Below are positions 35,301 to 49,897 of a stretch of DNA of 64,000 bases, one piece after another. Numbering within the stretch: the first letter of the stretch is position 1; the number at the start of each line of letters is the position of its first letter. Position numbers and translations under genes: made by a program. A model generated the notes under the pieces. The model was given only the letters and a program-made list of their open reading frames with translations. It was not told the origin of the DNA and made no database searches. Source of the DNA: Vitis vinifera (lineage: Eukaryota > Streptophyta > Magnoliopsida > Vitales > Vitaceae); contig NC_081815.1 in assembly GCF_030704535.1 (NCBI RefSeq), positions 2,991,001-3,055,000 of the forward strand, read 5' to 3'.

Positions 35301-35763
35301 ATTAGTTCTGAAATATGATGAATTATAGGTCATGTCTGTATGCCATTATAAATGTAAATTTCACAGTGTTAAACCCGATGAAAATGAGGTCTTGAGTATT
35401 TAAATGGTGTTTCTTTACTTCTATGTTCATGAATCATGTTACCTATGTAGCTTAATTGCATTTTACTTAAAGCCATATCAACTCCGTATGTACTTATATT
35501 GTGAATCATATGTATAAACAGAATCACAGTATCCTTGCTATGACAAGAGACGGGTAAGGTCAGATACCCAAACAGAAATTCACAAAGAGCTATCATCATC
35601 AAATCACAGAAACCAGGAAAAATCAAAAGCTCCACCTCAGGAAATCTACAGAAATCTCAGAAATATTCTGTCAGCATCTATCTTTCCAACTCATTCTACA
35701 GTCCTATCAGAAATTGAGGCTGCAGAGAAGCTTGGTAACTGTATTATTGATTTCCAAATATAA
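29313..35763 (+). CDS. PRORP1: Proteinaceous RNase P (PRORP1-like, organellar tRNA 5' processing)
   Basis: Seven exons join in phase: 29313-31163, 31247-31336, 31452-31633, 31795-31915, 34501-34569, 34762-34891 and 35522-35763, giving 894 aa. The protein cleaves 5' leaders from precursor tRNAs without RNA. The N-terminus is basic and rich in Ser, Pro and aromatics, as expected for an organelle transit peptide. PPR-type helical repeats occur at about 195-245 and 390-540. The zinc site includes C576 and C579 (CLCCGE) plus a later GHWHIP...WLC. The NYN nuclease domain begins near 618, with metal ligands D631 (VVDAANVG), D706/D707 (SNDDWYW) and D725 (TNDEMRDH). The protein is longer than the roughly 570-aa Arabidopsis PRORP1 because of a linker between PPR repeats and a C-terminal extension. 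If exon 6 is read through, a TAA at 34900-34902 gives an 817-aa form. Upstream in-frame codons contain no ATG, so 29313 is the start. Confidence 0.93.
32289..32302 (+). repeat. Left target-site duplication of the LINE
   Basis: AATACTTAAAAGAG at 32289-32302 is repeated exactly at 33972-33985 just after the poly(A) tail of the LINE. The first two A bases of the right copy may belong to the tail, so the true duplication is 12-14 bp. This marks target-primed insertion into PRORP1 intron 4. Confidence 0.95.
32303..33971 (+). mobile_element. 5'-truncated L1-type LINE in PRORP1 intron 4
   Basis: The element is about 1.67 kb, in the same orientation as the host gene. It begins inside ORF2 immediately after the left target duplication, continues to 33838, and ends in an 11-base A run. 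The encoded segment starts with WFEAASGLRINLAKS, a plant non-LTR reverse transcriptase signature. It includes YLGLPLG, WKRQYISKGGRITLIKS and DFLWGG, and then a zf-RVT domain with TKVSFFAWEA and CYLCGCEEENANHILLHC. One in-frame TAG at 33071-33073 interrupts an otherwise open frame of about 510 codons. It lacks the 5' part, so it cannot move on its own. The exact target duplication suggests recent insertion. Confidence 0.95.
33972..33985 (+). repeat. Right target-site duplication of the LINE
   Basis: This is an exact copy of the 14-mer at 32289-32302, directly following the poly(A) tail of the LINE. Confidence 0.95.
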
Positions 35764-36930
35764 TGTGAAGGGCTATGGTGTTCAGGACATTGAAGGGCAC
35801 TTGTTCTGGGAAACCGGTCTCCAAGCTGCAAAGCTCCTGAAGGAGAAAAACTCTATTTTCCACCTGCTGGTGTTAAACTCATCTGCAAACTTTGCATGGA
35901 AGGTTAGCATTTTTTGAAACATGATTTTGGAGGATAGGTTATTTTCTCTTTCACCCTTTGCTCTGTTTTATCCTTTCAGTTGGGAGCAGAGGTTGGTGGT
36001 GATATTGTTTTGTATAATCTTGTTCAGAATGAAACTTTTCATTTATTCATTTACGACTAAAACACATTTTTCCAATAGTTCTTCCATATAATGTTAAGTT
36101 TTAGGTAAGGCATTTGCAGGTCACAAACACACCATGATAGTTGCTCAATAGTCTGTGAATGGTCGGTTCTAAATCTTTTTTTTTTTTTTTTCCCTCCCAT
36201 TTCATTATTGCTTTTAGACAATGTTAACACCCATACTTATTCAATAACATTTTCGTAATTGATCTGGGACAATGCCAATATCCTTAGATTTGTAATAATT
36301 TAGGATGATAGATGCCAGTGTCCTTGACAATACATGTGCTGCTCCACTCAAACATCATGAGATATGTCTGTCAACTTATTTGTTTTTTCTTTCTTTTTTC
36401 CCCCTGTTTTTCTTTTCAATAATTTTTTTAAGAAGAAAACAATTTCTAAGAGAAGCCCTGCATGTTGGGGTGGATAGTTGAGTAGAGAATGACTCCTGTC
36501 TCTTCTTGTTTGGTTTCAATTGGTGAAGTTCTAACTTCTAAATCATGAGAGGCACTTACCCTTGGTTACAAACCTCTTATAATGTGAGATTTCTTGTCAT
36601 TATGGTTGAAGGAGCTCAGGACTTGCTCCTTCATAGTTCATATAGACTTATGATACTTTAAAAAACACATTTTGTTACTGAAATTATTATTATTATTTTT
36701 TCATATGAATATCATTTGTGGAATGGCAAGGGCTTTGTGCTTTGTGTAGTAATGTTTTTGAAAATAGTTCTCATGAAAAGTTCTTAAGACAATTCAGAAC
36801 AATTTTTTTGACTTAATCCGAATTAAGAAATGATTAATTCAGGTCTAATTCAATCTTATTTTTCTAAGATCGAGTTGAATTCAAGTTGAGCGGGATTCAA
36901 GTTAAACTCAAGTTGACAAGGTTATATGAT

Positions 36931-37008
36931 TTAAATTCTATTCATAGTGTTGTTTAAGAACTAGGCCAATTAAATTCTATTTATAGTGTTGTTTAAGAAC
37001 TAGGCCAA
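36931..37008. repeat. Two-copy tandem duplication, 39-bp period
   Basis: The unit starting TTAAATTCTATTCATAGTG at 36931 recurs at 36970 with one C/T difference, ending at GGCCAA before 37009. It is intergenic and non-coding. Confidence 0.9.
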
Positions 37009-37234
37009 CCCATACAAATAGCACATTTATACAGAACATTTTTATTTTAAAAACGAAAAAAGAAAAAAGAAAAAAACAAAGGAAAATGGATGAGGTGTAT
37101 CCAAACGTACAAACTTACCCTTTCTTACTTTCAATGGATGAACCATTTTTCCTTCGCAAGGGACCTTTCCACGAAGATCATAGCCTTACACAAACTGGAC
37201 CACAATTTTGTCACAAAATAGGGGCAGCAAAGGT

Positions 37235-37314
37235 GAGATGAGATCCCAGAAGTTAAAAGATAGAGCACTCCGCCGAGATGAGATCCCAGAAGTTAAAAGA
37301 TAGAGTACTCCGCC
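37235..37314. repeat. Two-copy tandem duplication, 40-bp period
   Basis: The unit GAGATGAGATCCCAGAAGTT... at 37235-37274 is repeated at 37275-37314 with a single C/T substitution (GAGCACTCC versus GAGTACTCC) plus an end difference. It lies upstream of the ABIL gene. Confidence 0.92.
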
Positions 37315-38057
37315 GAAATTGCCCATCCCTGCCGGAGTACTGATGCTTGTCTGTCTTCCATCATTTCTCACAAACCCCTTCCCATCTCTCCATTCTATAA
37401 TCCATGGCCGTGACTCCTTCGGTGCAGTACCTGGGTACCACCATCGGCTCATCTGACCCTCCTTCGCTACCCCAATTAAATTCAAATGGTCTAGCTACAG
37501 GACCACCAACCCATCACCCGTTCACCACCTCAGCACGCATGGGGCCATTTTTCATTCCAATATCACGTCATTCTCTACTGTTTTTTTATCTCCATATTGT
37601 CAATTCACTCTTCCTTTTTCTCTCTCTGTTGTCGAATAAGTGTTCTTTTGCGTTACCCGTCTTCTCCTTTTCAGTGGAGTACACGTGGAGATCATCTGAC
37701 CCTTGGGTTTGTCTTGGCTGAAGAACGTGGCACTAGGTGGTATTTTGCTATCAGTGTCAGTAACTACACTTTGTTTTTTGGAAACCAACACAAAATCACG
37801 GGACTGATAATGGGTTTTGTCCTCTTCCTTTTCTTCCCCCAGTACTGCTCTTTATGAGAATCTTCCTTTAAGGGGTTTTGGTTACTTTTACATACAGAGG
37901 GTTCACGAGAGTACTCCAATCATCCCAGCACCAACTCATCCACAAGTTCAAAAAAGGAAAGGGGGATAAGGAGAGAGATTGGATTTGTATCATTGTATAT
38001 ATATATAGTCTTTCTTAGTATTCTTACACATTTGTCTTCAAGAAGAAGAAGAAAGAA

Positions 38058-41000
38058 ATGCAGGAGTCTGAGTCACCTGCCCATGCAATTTCAGAAGCTG
38101 AATCTGAAGACACCGTTGATCAGTTCCATGAGTCTCTCCAAGTTCATATCCTGTTCTCTATCTCCTACTTTCATTTTTTTTGTATTTTTCATTCCGTAAC
38201 TCATTTTGATTTTCTTTCTGGGTACAGGAGCTTAGACAGTTGCGTTCCCAGCTTCATAAAGCTGCGGATTACTGCGAAACAACTTTCTTGAATACCAAAC
38301 AAAAGAAAGTGTGAGTCTCTCATCTCCTACAAACCATCTTTGTTTTACAGTGTCACACTATTGCTTTGTTCAAATTCATGATGTTGGGGGGCTGGAATCC
38401 TAAATTGAGTTGATAGCCCATTTTCAATTAAGCCCAATAATTGGAATGGGATTTGATCAATTTGAAGGCCTCATAACCCAGTTGGCTTGATTTTTGTCAA
38501 AGATTTTTCTTTCTTTCTTCCCTTTTTTTTTAGTGAGTCACATGAACACACATCTTAAAGTTGTTATCTCGCCCTTATGTGTAAGGATTAATCATCATAG
38601 TCAATAACCGTTCCAAAATACAACTTCAATTGGTTGGCAATGATGTGTCCCGTACGAGTGAACATGTCCATAGGAAAACATTTAACATGTTGTTGTTCAA
38701 AAAAAAATTTATATAGGTGATGCTTGATTGACAGGATATAATATGGGATAAGATAAACTAGGCGATTGAATATTTTATTATTATTATTATTATTATTATT
38801 TTAATTTCTTTGTATATAAGGTACGTTAATATTAAGTTGACATATAAGATATGTATATTCTATTTATTTTTTATATTAATTCTTTTGTAAATTAATTTTT
38901 TTATACTAAAAAATAAATTTGTAGAAAAAAATATAAACTAAAAAATAGTTATGAAAATATATGAATTTTTTTACAACATTATTTAATATATAAAAATTTT
39001 GTATATATTGAATAATATAATATAAAATTCTTTATTTATAAATTTTAAATATTTTAATCATGAATATTAGTATTAATAAATAATTAAATAATTATTTACT
39101 AAATTTTAAATTATTGAACAATTTCTAAATATGAGATAAATTTCATATTTTTTATTAGCAAATATTTGAATGCTACGCAAATAACGAAAAATGAAAAATA
39201 ATATTTTGTTTTTTATTTATTTTACAAATGAAATATAAATATAACATAACATATCTCATTAAATATTAATACCTTTGGATATAATATCTAAAATATCATA
39301 ATCCATTTAATATAATATCCTAGCATATGCATATCATCGTATTACATTGAAAATGATATTTTAGGACATATATATTTTATGCGATTGGATATAATATCTT
39401 AAAATATATATATATTTTGAATTCTATTGTAAACTTAGCGTGATTTTATGATGAACGATTAAAAAATACTTGAGCGTTAGAAAATTGACGGGTGTCTTCT
39501 TAATTATCCAAAAACAGTGACCAACCTAATATTAGAAAAGGTAAATAGCACTAACAATGTTGGGTACATGCAGTCTTGTGGAAAACACAAAAGAGTACAT
39601 ATGCAGGGCTGTAGTGACGGTAGTTGATCATCTTGGATGTGTCTCAAATAATCTGGATTACCTGCTGTTTAAGAACAATTCATCCTCGGAAATCGAGGTC
39701 CGAATCGGCTGCTTGAAGCAAGTTAGTCTACTTTCTATTGAACTTGTTTCAATATGACAGTTACAATGGTAGTTACAAATTCAGTTGAACTTAATTAATT
39801 TGGTGTTCAATATTATACATCATGCAGAGGCTTCTTACATGCCAACAATATGTTCACAAGCTTGCTCTAACCCAAGTGCGATGGAACCCGAATTTGCCGA
39901 GATATAGCCATCGCTACATATCACCACGTAATGAAAATTCATTTCATTTTGATTTGTTTAATGTTCATTTCATCATCAAATTCAATTTTACTTGCATAAG
40001 CTTCTTTCATACTCTTTGCTGTCTTGTACATTCAGCTCTGCCAGATGTTGAGAGGTCAAATGGAGGTTTAAGGTACTGGCACTGTTTTTACATTTTTTTC
40101 TTTAGGGTTTTTTGGTCTATTTATGTAAACTCTGGGCTGCATTTATTGCTAAGGCTTGAACTCTTCTTAGGTGAAAATTAGAACATGTTTAAGAGTGATT
40201 TTAAAAGAAATTAAAAGCGCTTCCTAATATTTGAAAGCACTTTCTTATTAAAAATTGCTCTTTAAAAACAGCTAAAGATTCTCTTTAAAAGCATTTTAAT
40301 CAAAATTACTTCTAAACAAGCTATTAAACAACATGCCTAACAAAAGTAGAATTCTCAATGTCTAGAGTTTATAGGAAGATCCAAACTTCAACTACGTAAG
40401 TCTTTTAAATCCTAAACCTTAAACCTTAAACCTTAGAGTCGTAGAATGATAGAATTAGTTTTTCCGGGACACATTTAGTTACTGTAACCAAACACTCCAA
40501 CCATATTTTGAGCAATTTTAAGTGGGAAAAAGTACATAAAAACGAGAATCAGAGGTCTCAAGGTTGCAATAAAACTGCATTGATGCAGGGAATCTTATCA
40601 GACAGCTGCTGCTAAAACCACAAAGAAGCAAGAATTTAAGGCAGAGGGGGTACCACTCTTCTTGTACACAAGCGCCCACAAGCCATCTCTAGCTAGAAAA
40701 TCACCACCAGAGACTGATGCCAAGAAAACAGATCATACCAATTCAACTTCAGGTGACACAGTTTCAGCCATGGCAGTGTTTTGAGCTTTGAATTCTGCTT
40801 CACTCTTTGTTTCTCTAATTTTTACAGTTTCCCTTTTTCTGGTTTTAAACAGTATTGCCTGTTCGTGAAGGCCTACCCATTCTATCAAAGCAGCAAAATC
40901 CTCCTTTTCATTTCCAGGTGAATCAAATTGTTCTGAAAAACTCTTCTTCAATCAACCAACCTCTGCATGGACTTCACACATTTCTTCGCCCCTTTTTGCA

Positions 41001-41121
41001 GTTAAATCACAAGCTCAGACGAAAAAAGCTAAAATTAGTGCGGAACAATGACATCCTGTCACTCATCCGACGCGGCAAACGAGCTGCTGAATTGCTTAAA
41101 GGACTCCATTTAGATCATTAG
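38058..41121 (+). CDS. ABI-like (ABIL) protein, SCAR/WAVE complex subunit (ABIL4/5-like)
   Basis: Eight exons join in phase: 38058-38141, 38228-38310, 39574-39721, 39828-39927, 40036-40072, 40589-40752, 40853-40917 and 41002-41121, giving 266 aa. The N-terminal half matches the Abi/HHR region: ESLQELRQLRSQLHKAADYC, TKEYICRAVVTVVDHLG and RLLTCQQYVHKLAL. The C-terminus ends near the basic NDILSLIRRGKRA motif. ABIL proteins are Abi homologues of the SCAR/WAVE complex, which activates ARP2/3-driven actin nucleation at the plasma membrane. The start is the first ATG in frame, with a splice donor only 84 bases later. The last intron (40918-41001) is 84 bases and keeps the frame if retained, adding 28 residues. 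Sub-clade assignment is uncertain. Confidence 0.85.
38311..39573 (+). other. AT-rich intron 2 of the ABIL gene
   Basis: This 1.26 kb intron contains an (ATT)n microsatellite at about 38775-38801. From about 38720 to 39440 it is very AT-rich, with repeated GGATATAATAT-like words (for example near 38743, 39276 and 39383) that may mark a decayed DNA transposon. No ORF of interest was seen. Confidence 0.4.
40182..40322. mobile_element. Short MITE-like inverted-repeat element in ABIL intron 5
   Basis: The left end AACATGTTTAAGAGTGATTTT (40182-40202) pairs imperfectly with the right end AAAATTACTTCTAAACAAGCT (40302-40322) as terminal inverted repeats. The element is about 140 bp, non-coding and AT-rich. 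It resembles hAT-type MITEs in size and ends. A flanking target duplication could not be confirmed. Confidence 0.5.
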
Positions 41122-41906
41122 ATTTTCTCTTCATAAAGAATTTTCTTTGCTTTTTGGGAGGTTGAGGGTGCTTCTGCCTTTGTATGTTATGAATTGATGT
41201 TTGGGTGTAGAATGAAGTTCAGTATCAATTTTATGTGATACTCATTCTAATTCTTAAACTCTCCAGAAAGTTGTGCCAGGAATCATTTTCAAGGAAAAAT
41301 CTCAGCAGCCCACTAAAATTTTCATGCCAACCAAGCACAAACTTCCCCTGCACCGATATGGTTTAATATTGATAGTAAAACTCATCGGCCGAGTTTTTTA
41401 GTATAATTTCCTTCAATAAGCCAACTCTGAATTAAGAATTCTCAGAAACTGTGAGAAAAAGGAAATAAAATCAGAATAAAAATATAGAAATTTGACTTCT
41501 TTTTTTTCATTTTAAATTCAGAATAAAAATATATGTTTGGTTTCATGTCATTGTTCCAAGTAGAAGTCTTCTCTATTGTAGGAAAATGACGTGGAAATTG
41601 TTTTCACCCGCAAAAGGCTTTTCAAGCGTGGGAAAGCAATCAAACACACCAAAATGAAGGAATAAAATTCCAGGTCTGAGCTACTCGCCAAGTGGTGGGT
41701 CCCAGTCAGATGTCCACGTCATCCTCAACTATCTACCCGCACGCGTCGCCGCGCCAGCTCAGATGCAGGTGGTAAACGGTCAAAACTCCCAGTCTTATTT
41801 ACCATGGACGCGCCCACAGGGATTAGCACTCATCGCCCACTGTTAAACCACCCCACCAAAGCTTTAAAAGGAGCTACAGCCACCCCAAAATCAAACCCAA
41901 GCAGCC
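41122..41906. other. Intergenic region with aspartate aminotransferase promoter
   Basis: The left part is the ABIL 3' flank. The right part (about 41670-41906) is GC-richer and directly upstream of the aminotransferase ATG. It contains an ACGTCA element (CCACGTCATC near 41714) and a CGGTCAAA W-box-like core near 41778. No clear TATA box at a usable distance was found. Assignments are motif-based only. Confidence 0.4.
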
Positions 41907-46878
<4,972 letters not shown>

Positions 46879-47986
46879 GTTATCAGCTTTTAACTTTATG
46901 TGTTGAGGCTTTCAGGTTTTCCTGCTTCCTATAACAAAAAAAATACAATGTTGCATAGAAAGCATGAAATAAGGTTTTTGGATTGAGACAGATTTCTAAT
47001 GCTTTGAATCCTTAAAGTTCCCCTTGAATCAGTATGGATTTTCTGGACCAAGGTATAATGTTTTGTCCAGTGGAACTTATTTCAGTGACTGATTATGAAG
47101 CATGTGCCCATGAGAGGAAGGTTGAAAAAAGAGTTAACAAATTTCTTTCTTGTAAGAACTCCTTTTAGTTTTTCTTAGGAAAAATGTTATGGAATAAAAG
47201 GTTATGTTCTCATGCTAATGGCTAATGATGCTGCTAAGTGTGATGTTGATTTGAAGTATTTCCATCCAGCTGAAAAAACCAGTAAGGAACCCTAAATATG
47301 ATGGGTGGGAATATGATTGGTCTTGAACAAGCTCAGCCAACTCTTTCTTCTGAATCCTCAACCTCTAGAACTATGGTAACCAAAATTCCTCTGGGTCATT
47401 GGAATAGAGAATGGGAATGAGAAATCAATTTTATTTTAATTAATATTTGGATTATTTTTTTAGAATGGGAATAGAAATAAAAAAATTCATTGTTATAAAA
47501 ATCAAATCCCACTTTGAAAAAGATTTTGATTTTTTTTTTTTTATATATGAGATTGTGATTCATCCCATTATCATCCTATTTCCATTCCTTTTCTCGTAAC
47601 CTAAATGCAATTTAGATTGCATTTAATTTGTGGGAATAGGGATAAGAATAAAAATAGGATGGGAATGAAGGTAAATTATAATTTTATAAAAAAGAGATAA
47701 ATCAAAATATGAGAGTGAAATTTGATTTTTATACCGGTGAGTTTTTTATTTCTATTCTCGTTCTAAAAACAACAATTCAAATACTTTAATGCATGAGAAA
47801 TGGAATTGATTTCACATTCTTATTCTTTATTCCATCGTTTTAAAGATAGTCTTAGGGGAAGGATAACTCCACCTTGGAGTAAAAGATTTTTTCAACAACT
47901 TCCCGTCCTTGGTAGCTGCTAACACCAACCTACCATTCCACCATGTGAACCTCACTTGGCTTCCAAGCCTTTTTAGAAAACACTAA
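46879..47986. other. 3' flank of aspartate aminotransferase and AT-rich spacer
   Basis: The first 300 bases are probably 3' UTR and flank. From about 47390 to 47850 the sequence has repeated GGGAATGAG / CATTCCC-type words in both orientations, suggesting a decayed MITE with internal inverted repeats, but the ends are not resolved. No gene is supported. Confidence 0.4.
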
Positions 47987-49379
47987 GGTCATGTTTGGCA
48001 CATGGAAATGAGCCATGAGAAATGAGAATGAATATTTTGTTTTTATTTTTATTTTTTATTATTTGGAGACTTCTATTCTTATATTTGAATGTACTTAGGA
48101 TTGTAAGGTTGGAATGATTTTTTATTTTCATTCTAATGTTGGGTAGCAATGAAAACAAAGATAATAGTATGCATAAATATAATTTAAAATGATTTTTTAT
48201 TTTTATTTTAAAAACTCTTAAATTACACATAGTTTAAAATATTTTTTTAAATAGTTTAAAATATTTTTTTTTGTTTTCAATTTAAATAAAACCACAAAAT
48301 GTAAATAAAGTAGAACAAGATATCTTTTTTTATTTTCATTCTCTTTTTACCACCTAATAATAATAATAATAATAAATTATATATGATATTCCTTTGGATC
48401 ATGTGTTTTTATGAATTTCTTTTAACTTACCATGAAAAAAAATTATTAATTTTTAAAAAATAAATAAATTCAATAATTGATTCAATTAGTATTTAAAATT
48501 CACGGAACTCGAAACCAGTCAAAAGTTATAAATCCAAATTCATTTTAAATAACTTTGCTAATTTTTTTTACATATGAGACTTTGTGAATTTTTTCACTTG
48601 ATAAATAAACTTCAAATGAAGTAAAACCTAATCACTAATGAGTTTAGTGATTTTTAAAAATAATTCAAAATCCAAATAAAGATCCAATAAATATAGAAAT
48701 TTATGAATAAAAATTACTCTAGAGTGACTATTATTTTTCCTTTATATGAAATAATATTTTTTTCACTAGAGTAATAAATTTCAAATCAAACGAACTGCTG
48801 TTGAATATATTAACGAGTTTAATAATTATTATTTAAAATAAAATAGTTTTAATTATTATTATTATTTATTTTTAACAAAATACATTAATAATGCTTTTTT
48901 GGAATGTTAATATCCATATTTTTATAATATTTATATAAAAATATAATTTATGGTTTTACTATAATATTAATATTCATATTTTTATTAAAGAAATTATTTA
49001 TATTTTATATTTATAATTATAAAATAATTTTCATTTTTAACAAGATTTGAATTATTATATTATATAAATTAAATTTACAAATTTTTATAAAATCAAAATA
49101 AAAAAATATTTAAAAAAAAAAAAAAAAAAACCTATCCATGCAAGTTTTTTACTTTTTATTTTTTGAAAAATATTTAAAAAGAAATTATGTCAAAATGAAT
49201 TAGAATAACTCCTATTAGAAATCAATTTAAATCTCACTTTTTAAGTAAGATTTCATTCTAATCGAAATCATTTTTTATTTAATTCTTGTTAAAGTTTAAG
49301 TTATCTAAAGACGAGAATCGATGAAAAAATGAATGGAATTTTCATTCCTATTCTTTATTCCTGTATACCAAATATGACC
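47987..49379. mobile_element. TIR-bounded non-coding element (about 1.4 kb, Harbinger-like ends)
   Basis: The left end GGTCATGTTTGG (47987-47998) and right end CCAAATATGACC (49368-49379) are inverted repeats with one mismatch. The flanking triplets are TAA on the left and TAG on the right, near the TWA duplication expected for PIF/Harbinger elements. The interior is very AT-rich with an (AAT)n run near 48357 and no transposase ORF. It may be one large non-autonomous element or nested small ones. Confidence 0.5.
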
Positions 49380-49897
49380 TAGTATCAGGCAACTTTGCAA
49401 ATGTTCTACATGGAGCAAGGATTCAAGTGCCCCTCATACCCAATACCTTCCAATTGTCTGCAACCCAGGAGGGGAAAAGAGACACTCAAGCATGGGTTAT
49501 GTTTAGTTTTCTTCATGGATCTAAGCTGATACAGATTCATACATGGATTGAAGAATGCCTATTTAGCTGTATTTCTTTGTTTTGCAACCCAAAAAACAGA
49601 AGATGTAAAACATACAAAGAAGTCTGGTGAGAGGAGTAAACTGTTTCTTCAGAGAAAAAAACATTACAGTAACTGCAACTATGACTCAACAAAGGATGTG
49701 GCCTGAAGCACATCCTGGATGCATCAAATCCAAGGGTTAAATGCTTATGCTTCCCTATCCATAATGGGAAGGAAGAACAGTATGAATGACAAAACAATAG
49801 AATATTTACATTTGATGAGTTGAACCTCTTTCACTATTTGAGCCTTCCTCTGTATCCTTGTTCTTTTTGTTTATCTTTTTCTCCATAGTTATCATCC

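Larger units (their letters stand above)
35764..38057. other. PRORP1 3' flank and ABIL 5' region
   Basis: This region contains the likely 3' UTR of PRORP1 (to about 36060) and AT-rich spacer. Two local tandem duplications are annotated separately. From about 37130 to 37860 the sequence is GC-richer. It holds an ATG in good context at 37404 (CCATGGCC) opening a 105-codon frame of no known family, and an overlapping minus-strand frame. Neither is called as a gene. A TATATATATA run at about 37996-38006 lies about 50 bases upstream of the ABIL start and could act as its TATA element. Confidence 0.45.

Noticed and set aside
35714-35917. 67-codon ORF overlapping the last PRORP1 exon
   Set aside because: It is in a different frame from the PRORP1 exon and starts inside it; most of it falls in the 3' UTR.
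37186-37485. 99-codon minus-strand ORF opposite the orphan ORF upstream of ABIL
   Set aside because: It contains the 40-bp tandem duplication and has no recognisable family; probably a by-product of the GC-rich patch.
41863-41870. TTTAAAAG as a TATA box for the aminotransferase gene
   Set aside because: It lies only about 40 bases from the ATG, leaving almost no 5' leader.
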